33,422 bases of DNA, from NCBI GenBank assembly GCA_041685625.1, contig JAWLFJ010000031.1, positions 1 through 33,422 of the forward strand, in the 5' to 3' direction. The first letter of the stretch is position 1. Each line of letters begins with the position of its first letter. A model generated the notes under the pieces. It was given only the letters and a program-made list of their open reading frames with translations, was not told the DNA's origin and did not search any database. A program made the position numbers and the translations under genes. Shown one piece after another: positions 16,667 through 24,641 of this stretch. This stretch comes from Albimonas sp041685625 (lineage in GTDB: Bacteria; Pseudomonadota; Alphaproteobacteria; Rhodobacterales; Rhodobacteraceae).

Positions 16667-16978
16667 ATGACACAGCCCGCCGCCCCCGCGCGCCGGCCCT
16701 GTTCCGCTGGAGACGGAGCCGCCGGCCCTTCCTCCGACGCAGCGCTGGCCCACGCCCTCCTCTCGCTCGCCAAGGCGCGCAGCGAAGGCGCCAGCTTCTG
16801 CCCGTCGGAGGCCGCAAGAGCCCTCGCGCCGGCCGACTGGCGCCCTCTGATGCCGAAGCTGCGCCGCGTCGCGGCGCGTCTGCAGCGCGACGGCCTTCTG
16901 ACGGTCACCCAAGGCGGCAGGCCGGTCGACGCGCTCTCGGCCTGCGGGCCGATCCGCCTCTCGCGCCCACGGCACTGA
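16667..16978 (+). CDS. DUF3253 domain protein
   Basis: A 103-residue protein whose residues 25-100 match the DUF3253 pattern: a helical start, CPSEAARALAP-DWRPLMPKLRRVAARLQRDG, then VTQGGRPVD and GPIRLSRP. This looks like a small winged-helix fold and may bind nucleic acid, but the family has no assigned function. GGAGG at 16651-16655 lies 11 bases before the ATG at 16667, so I prefer this start over an upstream in-frame one at 16484 that would cross into the divergent promoter region. It is divergent from the molybdenum hydroxylase gene. Confidence 0.85.
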   Translation: MTQPAAPARRPCSAGDGAAGPSSDAALAHALLSLAKARSEGASFCPSEAARALAPADWRPLMPKLRRVAARLQRDGLLTVTQGGRPVDALSACGPIRLSRPRH

Positions 16979-16997
16979 GCCGCGCGGACGGCGCGGC
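16979..16997. terminator. Hairpin directly after the DUF3253 stop codon
   Basis: GCCGCGC (16979-16985) and GCGCGGC (16991-16997) form a perfect 7-bp stem with a 5-base loop, starting immediately after the TGA. It lies between convergent genes and is a candidate terminator without a T-run. Confidence 0.4.
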
Positions 16998-17004
16998 ACA
17001 TCGC

Positions 17005-17784
17005 CTAGCGCAGCCGCGGCGGCCCCTCGCGCCGGCGCGGCGCCGCCGTCTGCGGCGCCGGCGGCTCGAACCCGAGGCCGACCCGGCGCGCCGCCTCCAG
17101 AAGCGGCCCCTCCGCCGCGAAGCCGACCTCGAGCGTCGCGCCCGCCAGCCGCGCGGTCTCCCCCACCGCCCGCGCCAGCGCGCCGCGATGGGCCTCGGCG
17201 GCGTCGCCGGCGCCCCAGACGCCGCGCTCCACCAGCAGCAGCGCCAGGCGCCGCTCGTCGTCCGCGACCGCCGAGACCAGCCAGGCCTCGCGCAGCGCCG
17301 CGCCCAGCGCCGCCAGCTTCGAATCGAGCGCCGCGATCAGCGCCTCCGACGCCCCGTCCGGCCGGCCGAGCGCCGAGAGCCGCGCCTCCGCCGCCTCGGC
17401 CCGCACGGCCGTCGCCATCCAGGCCAGCGCCGCGGCGTCGTGGAACAGCTCCGACGGCGCGACGCCCGCGTTGACCGCGAGGTTCAGGCCGCGCTCCGCC
17501 AGCAGCGCCGCAAGGTCCCGGCCGGGGGCCGCGAGGTAGTGCGCCCCGTCCCCGAACGCGGCCAGCCGTTCCTCGCGGTCGAAGGCGAGCGCCGTGGGTC
17601 CGGCCTCCAGCGGCAGCACCCGCGGCCGCGGCGGGCCGTCCTCCGCCGGCGCCTCCAGCAGCAGGAACAGCTCCGCGTTGAGCAGCGCGTCCACCGCCCG
17701 GCCGTCCGTCGCGTCGCCGCCCGAAAGCCGCATCGCCCGGTCCAGCGCCGTCTCCTCGCCGGTCTCGTCCGTCGCGTCGCTCAC
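17005..17784 (-). CDS. SseB family protein
   Basis: A 259-residue cytoplasmic protein with the SseB N-terminal-like pattern: NAELFLLLEAP, then PRVLPLEAGPTALAFDREERLAAF, then YLAAPGRDLAALLAERGLNLAVNAG. The name derives from an enhanced-serine-sensitivity gene; no biochemical role is established for the standalone family. The C-terminal half (from about residue 120) is alanine-rich and helical. The start is a GTG at 17784 that overlaps the TGA of the upstream hydrolase gene in a GTGA arrangement, indicating translational coupling. The frame stays open further upstream inside the hydrolase gene, but the recognisable sequence begins after the GTG. It is third in the overlapping trio with a uracil-DNA glycosylase family protein and a lipoprotein hydrolase. 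Confidence 0.82.
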   Translation of the reverse strand: MSDATDETGEETALDRAMRLSGGDATDGRAVDALLNAELFLLLEAPAEDGPPRPRVLPLEAGPTALAFDREERLAAFGDGAHYLAAPGRDLAALLAERGLNLAVNAGVAPSELFHDAAALAWMATAVRAEAAEARLSALGRPDGASEALIAALDSKLAALGAALREAWLVSAVADDERRLALLLVERGVWGAGDAAEAHRGALARAVGETARLAGATLEVGFAAEGPLLEAARRVGLGFEPPAPQTAAPRRREGPPRLR

Positions 17785-18704
17785 TCGGTCGTCTCCAGGA
17801 TCCAGTCCGCCACCCGCGCCAGCACCTCCGGCGCGCCGAGATCGATCGGCAGCATGTGCCAGCCGTCCTCGACGTAGTCGAAGGTCTTCGGGCCCGGCAA
17901 CGCGGCATGGGCGGCGCGCACGCTCTCTTCGGGGATGACCTCGTCCCTCGCCCCCATCACCGTCAGCACCGGAACCGAGGCCGCCTTCGGCGCCGCCTCG
18001 ACGGCGCGGTCCATAAGCCGGATCAGGCCCAGGAACTCCCGCGGGGAGGGATTCGCGAAACGCAGCGGATCCTCCGAGATCGCCTCCAGCCGGGCGAGGT
18101 TGTCGGTCGGCCGGATCGGCACCGGCGAGGCGGCGCGGGAGAAGCGAAGATCCGGGAACAGCCGCGCGCCGAGCCACGCGCCCGCCCGATAGACCGGCGA
18201 CAGCTGCTCGCCCCCCCAGACCGCCGGCGCCATGAGGACCAGCGCCTCGGCGTCGAGGCGTCCCTCTCCCGCCGCGGCCAGCGCCACGCCGCCGCCCATC
18301 GAGTGCCCGACCACCGCCAGCGGCAAGCCCGGCCTCTCCGCGCGCACCGCGGCGGCCACCGCCTCGAGGTCGGCGACCAGCGCCTCATGCCCCGGCCAGT
18401 CCCGGTTCGAGGGGTTCCGACCGAAGCCGCGCTGGTCGTAGGCCCAGACCTCGAGGCCCCGCGCCGTCCACGCCGCCGCCGCGTCGGGCCAGATCGTCTC
18501 CGCGTAGTCACCGTAGCCGTGCAGCGCGAGCACCAGCGCCTGCGGCTCGCCAACCGCCGCCCAGCGCGAAACGGCGAGCGGCCCCTCCGCGCCGGCCACC
18601 GTCGCGGCCGGACGCGGGAACTCCAAGGGCGGGCCGACGGGCTCGCCCACGCCCCCGCAGGCGACGAGGACCAGCGTGCCGAGCGCCGCGAGCGCCCGCC
18701 TCAT
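17781..18704 (-). CDS. Lipoprotein alpha/beta hydrolase (monoacylglycerol lipase-like)
   Basis: A 307-residue serine hydrolase. It starts with a lipoprotein signal (LVLVAC lipobox, Cys16, Gly at +2), so it is expected on the periplasmic side of a membrane. The alpha/beta hydrolase core shows the oxyanion LHGYGDY, the YDQRGFGRNP segment typical of monoacylglycerol lipase-like Hydrolase_4 enzymes, the nucleophile elbow GHSMGG, an acid in GARDEVIP and the catalytic His in DGWHML. The ATG at 18704 overlaps the stop codon of the upstream glycosylase gene (ATGA), and its own stop overlaps the SseB start. A lysophospholipase or lipase activity is likely; the natural substrate is unknown. Confidence 0.9.
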   Translation of the reverse strand: MRRALAALGTLVLVACGGVGEPVGPPLEFPRPAATVAGAEGPLAVSRWAAVGEPQALVLALHGYGDYAETIWPDAAAAWTARGLEVWAYDQRGFGRNPSNRDWPGHEALVADLEAVAAAVRAERPGLPLAVVGHSMGGGVALAAAGEGRLDAEALVLMAPAVWGGEQLSPVYRAGAWLGARLFPDLRFSRAASPVPIRPTDNLARLEAISEDPLRFANPSPREFLGLIRLMDRAVEAAPKAASVPVLTVMGARDEVIPEESVRAAHAALPGPKTFDYVEDGWHMLPIDLGAPEVLARVADWILETTE

Positions 18705-19291
18705 GCCACGAGGTCCGCCACGCGGCCCCGCAGCCAAGGCACGACCTCCGCCTCGAACCACGGATTGCGCTTCAGCCAGCCGGTGTTGCGCCAGCTCGGA
18801 TGCGGCAGCGGCAGCAACCCCGGCGGCGCCGCGCGCCAGTCCCGCACCCGCTCGGTCACGCCGGCGCCGCGCCCCAACGCCCAGGCCTGCGCGTAGCCGC
18901 CGACCAGCAGGGTCAGCTCCACGCGCGGCATCGCCGCCAGGGCCTGCGCCCGCCACAGCGCCGCACAGCGCTTCGGCGGCGGCAGGTCCGATCCCTTGGC
19001 GTCGTAGCCCGGGAAGCAGAACGCCATCGGCAGGATGGCGATGCGGGAACGATCGTAGAACATCCCCCGATCCACGCCCATCCAGCGCCGCAACCGGTCG
19101 CCGGACGGGTCGTCGAACGGCAGGCCCGAAGCGTGAACCCGCGCGCCCGGCGCCTGCCCGGCGATCAGCACGCGCGCCGTTTCGCCGATCCGCGTCACCG
19201 GCCGCGGCGCGTGCGCCGTCGCCGTCCGCGCGAAGGCGTCCGCGCAGGCCGTGCAGCCCGCGATCTCCCGTTCCAGCGCCTCCGGCCTCAC
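18701..19291 (-). CDS. Uracil-DNA glycosylase superfamily protein
   Basis: A 196-residue protein of the uracil-DNA glycosylase superfamily. Residues about 40-50 carry VLIAGQAPGARVH, matching the active-site motif I region (GQxPG) and PFDDPSGDRLRRWMG follows; near the end LPLPHPSWRN is the motif II region (HPS). Two N-terminal cysteines (CTAC) resemble a partial iron-sulfur ligand set of family 4 enzymes, but the full four-cysteine set is not obvious, so the subfamily and activity remain open. The start is taken as the GTG at 19291, with a GGGACAG stretch just upstream; ATG alternatives are out of frame. It is first in the overlapping trio. Nothing in the sequence links it functionally to the two following genes. 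Confidence 0.85.
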   Translation of the reverse strand: MRPEALEREIAGCTACADAFARTATAHAPRPVTRIGETARVLIAGQAPGARVHASGLPFDDPSGDRLRRWMGVDRGMFYDRSRIAILPMAFCFPGYDAKGSDLPPPKRCAALWRAQALAAMPRVELTLLVGGYAQAWALGRGAGVTERVRDWRAAPPGLLPLPHPSWRNTGWLKRNPWFEAEVVPWLRGRVADLVA

Positions 19292-19654
19292 CTGTCCCGC
19301 ATCTCCGAATGCCGCTCGCGCCTCGCGTCGAGGCGCCTGCGCAGCGCTGAACCGCGCCGCTTCTTCATGGATATGTGGCGACCGTCGCCCGCGGCGTCGA
19401 GCCTCTCGGGTCGCGCCTCCGGCCGCCGGGCGGCGGATCGTCGCAAGATCTGCAAGGAACGGCGACCCGGCTCCGGATCATGCCTCGCGGCGCAAGGTCC
19501 GCCCGGAGCTCGGGGATGATCGGGCCGCTCGCGCCGCGCGGCCGTCAGGTCCCGCCTCGGACCGCCACCGTCGAGAAGGCGATCGGCCCGGCGTCGCCGG
19601 CGGCGACGTCGCGCAGCTTGCCGGAGACGACGTCGCGCGCCACACCTTCCTCCC
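19292..19654. other. Divergent intergenic region, no gene seen
   Basis: These 363 bases separate the divergent glycosylase and FAD oxidoreductase genes. Open frames here are Arg/Ala-rich and short with no recognisable product. No tRNA-like or strong terminator-like fold and no clear promoter hexamers were found by eye. Confidence 0.5.
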
Positions 19655-20731
19655 ATGCCGCCCCTCGCCGCAGCGCCCGCGATCCACGTCGATCCCGCAC
19701 CGGACGTCCTGATCGTCGGCGCGGGGGCGTTCGGACTCTGGACCGCCCGCGCCTGCCGCACCCGCGGTCTTCGCATCGAGATCTGCGACGCCGGGCGGGT
19801 CGGCGACGCGCAGGGCGCCTCCGGCGGGCCGGTCGGCGCCCTCGCCCCGCATCGGCCATCGCCCTGGACGGCACTGAAGGCGCTTCAGTTCGAAGCGATC
19901 CGCGATCTGCCGAAGCGCCTCGCCGCGCTCGAGGCGGAGACCGGCTGCGCCACAGGCGCCGCGCGCGTCGGCCGCGCGGCGCCTTTCGTCTCGGCCGAAG
20001 CGCGCCTCCGCGCCGAGGCGCGCCTGCCGGAGGCCGCCCTCCGCTGGCCCGGCTTCCGGCAATGGATCGAGGACGCGCCCCCCGGCCTCGTCGCGCCGCA
20101 CGGCGTCCTGCGCGACGATCTGACCGCCCGCCTCGCCCCGCGTCCGACGGCGCAGGCCCTGCGGACCGCGCTGCCGCCGCAGGCGATCCGGGACGGCGAC
20201 CCGTTGCTCGACGCCTCCGACCCGCGCCGCCCGGTGCTCGCCTCCGGACCGCGGCCCGCCGGCGCCACGGTGCTCGCCGCGGGCGTCGCGATCCGCGAGC
20301 TCCTTCCGATGCCGGCGCTGGAACCGGAGCACGGGCAGGCCGCCCGCCTCGGCGCCGTCCTTCCCTCCGGCACGCCGCTGATCCAAGGCCCCGGGCTCTG
20401 GATCGTGCCGCAGCCGGACCAGGTCGCGGTCGGCTCCACCTCCGAGCGGGGCCGCGAGGATCTCGTCACAGACGCCGGCCTGGACGCCCTGATCGCCAAG
20501 GCCCGCGCCCTGCTTCCCGCCTTGGCGGAAGCGCCGGTGCTGGAGCGCTGGGCCGGTCTGCGCCCGCGCTTCGCGTCGCGCGGACCGCTCGCAGGAGAGG
20601 TCGCGCCCGGTCTTCTCGTCGCCACCGGCGGCTTCAAGATCGGCCTCGCCCTCGCGCCCTCGATCGGCGACGCCGTCGCGGCCGTGCTTTCCGGAGAGCC
20701 GAATCCGTTGGCCCCTGAGTTCCGCCCATGA
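19655..20731 (+). CDS. FAD-dependent oxidoreductase (DAO family)
   Basis: A 358-residue flavoenzyme of the D-amino acid oxidase/glycine oxidase fold. The dinucleotide-binding motif VLIVGAGAFGLWTA begins at about residue 18 and ends in the acidic residue of IEICDAG. ASGGPVGALAPHRP follows, a typical DAO motif near the flavin. The C-terminus has the expected ATGGFKIGLALAPSIGDAVA segment that closes the FAD site. It is slightly shorter than most DadA proteins. The substrate is probably a small amine or amino acid, but nothing visible fixes it. A Shine-Dalgarno sequence before the ATG at 19655 is weak, so the start is moderately certain. It is a single gene flanked by two gene-poor gaps. Confidence 0.88.
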   Translation: MPPLAAAPAIHVDPAPDVLIVGAGAFGLWTARACRTRGLRIEICDAGRVGDAQGASGGPVGALAPHRPSPWTALKALQFEAIRDLPKRLAALEAETGCATGAARVGRAAPFVSAEARLRAEARLPEAALRWPGFRQWIEDAPPGLVAPHGVLRDDLTARLAPRPTAQALRTALPPQAIRDGDPLLDASDPRRPVLASGPRPAGATVLAAGVAIRELLPMPALEPEHGQAARLGAVLPSGTPLIQGPGLWIVPQPDQVAVGSTSERGREDLVTDAGLDALIAKARALLPALAEAPVLERWAGLRPRFASRGPLAGEVAPGLLVATGGFKIGLALAPSIGDAVAAVLSGEPNPLAPEFRP

Positions 20732-20946
20732 CCCGGTGCGAACTTGGCATCTCATGCGCCCGTCGCATCGTCACGGCCACCCTCGCGTCGCGCGCCGGTG
20801 GCTGAAAGGCCTTGCCGAGACCGCACGGCCCGGTCCCGGTTTCAGACCGCCGGATCGTCTTCGGGGGGCCTGGCTCGGCGCCTGCACGGCCCCGCCGCTC
20901 GAGACCGCCGCCCCTTCCCGCAAGCCGCCGCGAAGGGCTTGCGACG

Positions 20947-21378
20947 CTAGAGCCGCTCCAGGGTCGCCGCGCAGGGCTCGCCATCGTACCAGAACTCCAG
21001 CGCCCGGGCGAAGGGCGCACGCTCGCCCCCCTCGGCCGCTGCCTCCCGGAACAGCGTCAGGCAGGAGCGGAACTTCGCCGCGTCGACGGCGCCGAACAGG
21101 CGCGTCATGTCGGTCTCGCCGGAGGCCGCCGCCGCCTCGATCCCCGCGAGGAGGCGCGGACCGAGCGTCGGATGCGCGAGATAGGCCCGCGCCTCCGGCG
21201 CGCCGGAGATCGCGTAGCGCCGCGCCGTCTCGCTGCGGCCGAGCCCTGCGAGCTGCGGGAACACGAACCACATCCAGTGCGTGCGCTTGCGGCCGGCCTT
21301 CAACTCGGCGAAGGCGTCTTCGATCACGCCAGCCTGCGCGACCTCGAAGCGGGCCAGGTCGTGCGGATCGTCCTCCAT
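20947..21378 (-). CDS. DUF1810 family protein
   Basis: A 143-residue cytoplasmic protein covering the whole DUF1810 domain. Landmark sequences are LARFEVAQAGV near the start, RKRTHWMWFVFPQLAGLG (about 30-47), RRYAISGAPEARAYLAHPTLGPRL (about 53-76) and a C-terminal KFRSCLTLF. The family is widespread in proteobacteria and conserved in length; its biochemical role is unknown. It stands alone on the minus strand between the FAD oxidoreductase and the coiled-coil gene, with no overlap that would suggest an operon. Confidence 0.92.
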   Translation of the reverse strand: MEDDPHDLARFEVAQAGVIEDAFAELKAGRKRTHWMWFVFPQLAGLGRSETARRYAISGAPEARAYLAHPTLGPRLLAGIEAAAASGETDMTRLFGAVDAAKFRSCLTLFREAAAEGGERAPFARALEFWYDGEPCAATLERL

Positions 21379-21462
21379 GTCGGCCTCCCGGTCGCGCCGC
21401 CGTACCGGCCCCCGTCACGCGGGGACGGGGCGATCATGCCGCGACGGGCGCGCCGTGTCGCC

Positions 21463-21750
21463 TCAGAACCTCGCCTTGGCCCGGTCCCAGGCCTGCGAGA
21501 TGGCTTCCCGGGCCTCCTCGAAGCCCGCCTTCAGCTCCTCGCTCGCTTCGCCGGAACTCTCGCGCGCCCTGGCCAGGATCCTCTTGGCCTTGTCGCGCTG
21601 GGTCTCGAGCTCCTCGATCTCCTTCTCCAACCCCTTTCTCGCCTCGCCGCCGGCCTCCTCGGCACGGGCCTTGAGATTGCGGATGTCCGTCTCCCACGCG
21701 CGCAGCTTCTCCGCCATGCGGTCCGCCACCATGTCGTCCTCTTCGGCCAT
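21463..21750 (-). CDS. Small coiled-coil protein (Sll1863-like)
   Basis: A 95-residue, highly charged protein predicted to be one continuous helix: KLRAWETDIRNLKARAEEAG, then KEIEELETQRDKAKRIL, then EELKAGFEEAREAISQAWDRAKARF. The pattern resembles small coiled-coil proteins sometimes called Sll1863-family stress proteins, whose function is not settled. There is no signal peptide or membrane helix. GGAGG lies seven bases before the ATG at 21750, a strong ribosome binding site that fixes this start even though the frame is open far upstream into the divergent fhs gene. Confidence 0.85.
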   Translation of the reverse strand: MAEEDDMVADRMAEKLRAWETDIRNLKARAEEAGGEARKGLEKEIEELETQRDKAKRILARARESSGEASEELKAGFEEAREAISQAWDRAKARF

Positions 21751-21945
21751 CGACGATCCTCCATCCGTGGTCGCAGGTCCCGCCGACAACGTGCGGCGCC
21801 GGCCGCCGTTCCCGCGGGACGGCCCGTCGCAAGCGAGGCGGGCGAAGTCGCGAACCGGCTTCAAGCCCGCGCCCCGCCGTCGTAGGCAGGGGCGCGCGGG
21901 GCGACCCCGCGGCATGAACGGAAACGAGAGGAGAGGGGCCGGCGC

Positions 21946-23622
21946 ATGACCCAGGGATCGGACATCGAAATCGCCCGCGAGGCCCGCAAGCGCCCGATCC
22001 AGCAGATCGGCGCCCGGCTCGACGTGCCGCCCGAGGCGCTGCTGCCCGTCGGGCACGACAAGGCCAAGCTCTCCGCCGACTTCATCAAGGGGCTGGAGGA
22101 CCGGCCCGACGGCAGGCTGATCCTCGTCACCGCCGTGAACCCCACCCCGGCGGGCGAGGGCAAGACGACCACCACCGTCGGCCTCGGCGACGGGCTCAAC
22201 GCCATCGGCAAGCGCGCCGCGATCTGCCTGCGCGAACCCAGCCTCGGCCCCTGCTTCGGCATGAAGGGGGGCGCGGCCGGCGGCGGCTACGCCCAGGTCG
22301 TGCCGATGGAGGACATCAACCTCCACTTCACCGGCGACTTCCACGCCATCACCTCGGCCCACAACCTGCTCTCGGCGCTGATCGACAACCACGTCTACTG
22401 GGGCAACGCCCTCGGCATCGACACGCGCCGCATCGTCTGGCGGCGCGTGCTCGACATGAACGACCGGGCGCTGCGCCAGATCACGACCTCGCTCGGCGGC
22501 GTCGCCAACGGCTTCCCGGCGGAGGGCGGCTTCGACATCACCGTCGCGTCGGAGATCATGGCGATCCTCTGCCTCGCGCGCGACCTCGACGACCTGCGCG
22601 CCCGGCTCGGGGACATCGTCGTCGCCTACACCCGCGACCGGGTGCCGATCCACGCGAGGGACCTGCAGGCCGACGGCGCCATGACCGTGCTTCTCCAGCA
22701 GGCGATGCAGCCCAACCTCGTGCAGACGCTGGAGAACAACCCCGCCTTCATCCACGGCGGGCCCTTCGCCAACATCGCGCATGGCTGCAACTCGGTCGTC
22801 GCCACGCGCGCGGCGCTCAAGCTCGCCGACTACGTGGTGACGGAGGCCGGCTTCGGCGCCGATCTCGGCGCGGAGAAGTTCTTCGACATCAAGTGCCGCA
22901 AGGCCGGCCTCCACCCCGACGCGGTGGTGCTGGTGGCCACAATCCGCGCGCTGAAGATGGACGGCGGCGTCGCCAAGCCCGATCTCGGCGCCGAGAACGT
23001 CGCCGCCGTGAGCCAGGGCTGCGCCAATCTCGGCCGGCATCTGGAGAACCTCGCCCAGTTCGGCGTCCCCGTCGTCGTCGCGATCAACCACTTCGCCGGC
23101 GACGCGGAGGCGGAGATCGCCGCGGTGAAGGACTTCGTCGCCGCCCGCGGAACCGAAGCGATCCTCTGCCGCCACTGGGCCGAGGGCTCCCGGGGCACGA
23201 CCGAGCTGGCCGAGAGGGTCGTCGCGCTGGCCGAGGGCGGGACGGCGCAGTTCGCCCCCCTCTATCCCGACGACATGCCGCTGATGGAGAAGATCGAGAC
23301 CGTGGCCAAGCGCATCTACCGCGCGGGCGAGGTGGTCGCCGACCGCAAGGTGCGCGACCAGCTCGCCGCGTGGGAGGCGGCCGGTTTCGGGAGCCTGCCG
23401 GTCTGCATGGCCAAGACGCAGTACTCGTTCTCCACCGATCCGAGCCTCCGCGGCGCGCCGGAGGGCCACGCGATCCCGGTGCGGGAGGTTCGCCTCTCCG
23501 CGGGCGCCGGCTTCGTCGTGGCGATCTGCGGAGAGATCATGACCATGCCCGGCCTGCCCCGGACCCCCGCCGCCGAGTCCATCGGCCTCGACGCCGAGGG
23601 GCGGATCGAGGGGCTGTTCTGA
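21946..23622 (+). CDS. fhs: Formate--tetrahydrofolate ligase
   Basis: A 558-residue cytoplasmic enzyme that makes 10-formyltetrahydrofolate from formate, ATP and tetrahydrofolate. It is full length for the family. The P-loop region TPAGEGKTTTTVGLGDGL (about residues 63-80) is followed by the invariant REPSLGPCFGMKGGAAGGGYAQVVPMEDINLHFTGD-type block, of which every key residue is visible. The C-terminal formate/folate site segments (GAGFVVAICGEIMTMPGLPR) are intact. The ATG at 21946 follows a GAGAGGAGAGG-like purine tract. It lies upstream of the periplasmic protein, QueF and FolD on the same strand; with FolD it connects formate to methylene-tetrahydrofolate. Confidence 0.98.
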   Translation: MTQGSDIEIAREARKRPIQQIGARLDVPPEALLPVGHDKAKLSADFIKGLEDRPDGRLILVTAVNPTPAGEGKTTTTVGLGDGLNAIGKRAAICLREPSLGPCFGMKGGAAGGGYAQVVPMEDINLHFTGDFHAITSAHNLLSALIDNHVYWGNALGIDTRRIVWRRVLDMNDRALRQITTSLGGVANGFPAEGGFDITVASEIMAILCLARDLDDLRARLGDIVVAYTRDRVPIHARDLQADGAMTVLLQQAMQPNLVQTLENNPAFIHGGPFANIAHGCNSVVATRAALKLADYVVTEAGFGADLGAEKFFDIKCRKAGLHPDAVVLVATIRALKMDGGVAKPDLGAENVAAVSQGCANLGRHLENLAQFGVPVVVAINHFAGDAEAEIAAVKDFVAARGTEAILCRHWAEGSRGTTELAERVVALAEGGTAQFAPLYPDDMPLMEKIETVAKRIYRAGEVVADRKVRDQLAAWEAAGFGSLPVCMAKTQYSFSTDPSLRGAPEGHAIPVREVRLSAGAGFVVAICGEIMTMPGLPRTPAAESIGLDAEGRIEGLF

Positions 23623-23634
23623 TCGTGTCCGCCC

Positions 23635-23668
23635 GCGCGCGCCCGGAGGCTGGACCTCGGGCGCGCGC
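23635..23668. terminator. Strong GC-rich hairpin after fhs
   Basis: The 15-base arm at 23635-23649 pairs with the 14-base arm at 23655-23668 around a 5-base loop (CTGGA), with one bulged G. It lies 13 bases after the fhs stop and ends six bases before the next possible start codon. It could terminate or attenuate transcription, or restrict translation of the downstream gene. There is no T-run. Confidence 0.5.
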
Positions 23669-23674
23669 TCCGGG

Positions 23675-24169
23675 ATGCTGCGCGCCATGATCCAGCGTCT
23701 GCGCCGTACCGGCTCCGCCCTCGCCGTCCTCGCCGTTCTCGCCGCCGTTCCGGCCGCCGCGGAGGACGAGGCGCCCTACTACCACCCGCCGATCACATCG
23801 GAGGAGACCTTCACCCGGAACCTGATCGCCGGACCGCCGGCGCGGAAGCAGGACCGGGAGGGCTTCGTCACCCTCGTCACGCGCGCCCAGCTCGACGCGC
23901 CGGCGAACCCGACCTTCTCGCTCTTCGCCAAGGGAACCGAGTCCGACCGGCTCTACATGATCGCGCTTTCGGACGACGAGTTCCGAACCCTGCACCGCGC
24001 CCGCGCGGTCCTCGCCCAGCTCACCTACAACCTGCGCTCCACCACCTTCTTCCAGGAGCAGGGGCTCGCCGTCGATGCCACCTTCTTCGACATGCTCCAG
24101 CTCCTCGGCTTCGAGAGCCTCGTGGTCTCCGACGGCATGGACTGGGCGCACAGGATCGCCTTCGAATGA
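23675..24169 (+). CDS. Conserved exported protein of unknown function
   Basis: A protein of 164 residues (160 if the ATG at 23687 is used) with a Sec-type signal: basic start, LAVLAVLAAVPAAA, probable cleavage after AAA-E. The mature part includes YYHPPITSEETF, LFAKGTESDRLYMIALSDDEF and FFDMLQLLGFESLVVSDG. I recall similar periplasmic proteins from Rhodobacterales that are sometimes labelled as molybdopterin-guanine dinucleotide synthesis proteins; nothing in this exported sequence supports that name. Which ATG is used is unclear because the hairpin just upstream leaves no clear ribosome binding site. The stop overlaps the queF start in an ATGA junction, so the two are probably translationally coupled. 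No function is assigned. Confidence 0.82.
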   Translation: MLRAMIQRLRRTGSALAVLAVLAAVPAAAEDEAPYYHPPITSEETFTRNLIAGPPARKQDREGFVTLVTRAQLDAPANPTFSLFAKGTESDRLYMIALSDDEFRTLHRARAVLAQLTYNLRSTTFFQEQGLAVDATFFDMLQLLGFESLVVSDGMDWAHRIAFE

Positions 24170-24624
24170 CCGGCCTCTCCGAGATCACGACCCTCGGCCG
24201 CGAGGCGCCGATCCCCGCCTCGCCGTCCGAGGCGCGGCTCGACCCCGTGCCGAACCCGCGGCAGGGGGAGCTCTATCTCGCGCGCTTCACCTGCCCGGAG
24301 TTCACCTCGATCTGCCCTGTCACCGGCCAGCCCGACTTCGCGCATCTGGTGATCGACTACGCGCCCGACGCGTCTCTGGTGGAATCGAAGTCGCTCAAGC
24401 TGTTCCTGACCAGCTTCCGCAACCACGGCGCCTTCCACGAGGACTGCACACTCGAGGTCGCGACCCGCATCCGCGACGCGACGCGGCCGCACTGGATCCG
24501 CATCGCCGGCTACTGGTATCCGCGCGGCGGCATCCCCATCGACGTGTTCTGGCAGTCCGGCCCGCCGCCGGAGGGCCTCTGGCTCCCCGATCCCGGCGTC
24601 GCCCCCTATCGCGGCCGCGGCTGA
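24166..24624 (+). CDS. queF: NADPH-dependent 7-cyano-7-deazaguanine (preQ0) reductase
   Basis: A 152-residue cytoplasmic enzyme reducing preQ0 to preQ1 in queuosine tRNA-modification synthesis. It is the short, single-domain (YkvM-like) form. The catalytic cysteine is C50 in FTSICPVTGQPDF with Asp57 seven residues later. The NADPH-binding family motif ESKSLKLFLTSFRNH (about 73-87) is intact, and His91-Glu92 in GAFHEDC complete the substrate site. The ATG overlaps the stop of the preceding exported-protein gene. Other queuosine synthesis genes are not in the window. Confidence 0.96.
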   Translation: MTGLSEITTLGREAPIPASPSEARLDPVPNPRQGELYLARFTCPEFTSICPVTGQPDFAHLVIDYAPDASLVESKSLKLFLTSFRNHGAFHEDCTLEVATRIRDATRPHWIRIAGYWYPRGGIPIDVFWQSGPPPEGLWLPDPGVAPYRGRG

Positions 24625-24641
24625 GCGGCCGAGGAGCTCCC

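Noticed and set aside
14103..16670. 855-codon plus-strand frame opposite the molybdenum hydroxylase
   Set aside because: Antisense shadow; His/Val/Leu/Arg-rich sequence without any domain, whereas the minus strand encodes a complete CoxL-like protein.
23675..24169. Molybdopterin-guanine dinucleotide synthesis name for the exported protein
   Set aside because: The sequence has a signal peptide and lacks the nucleotide-binding motif of MobA; the name appears to be a carried-over label.
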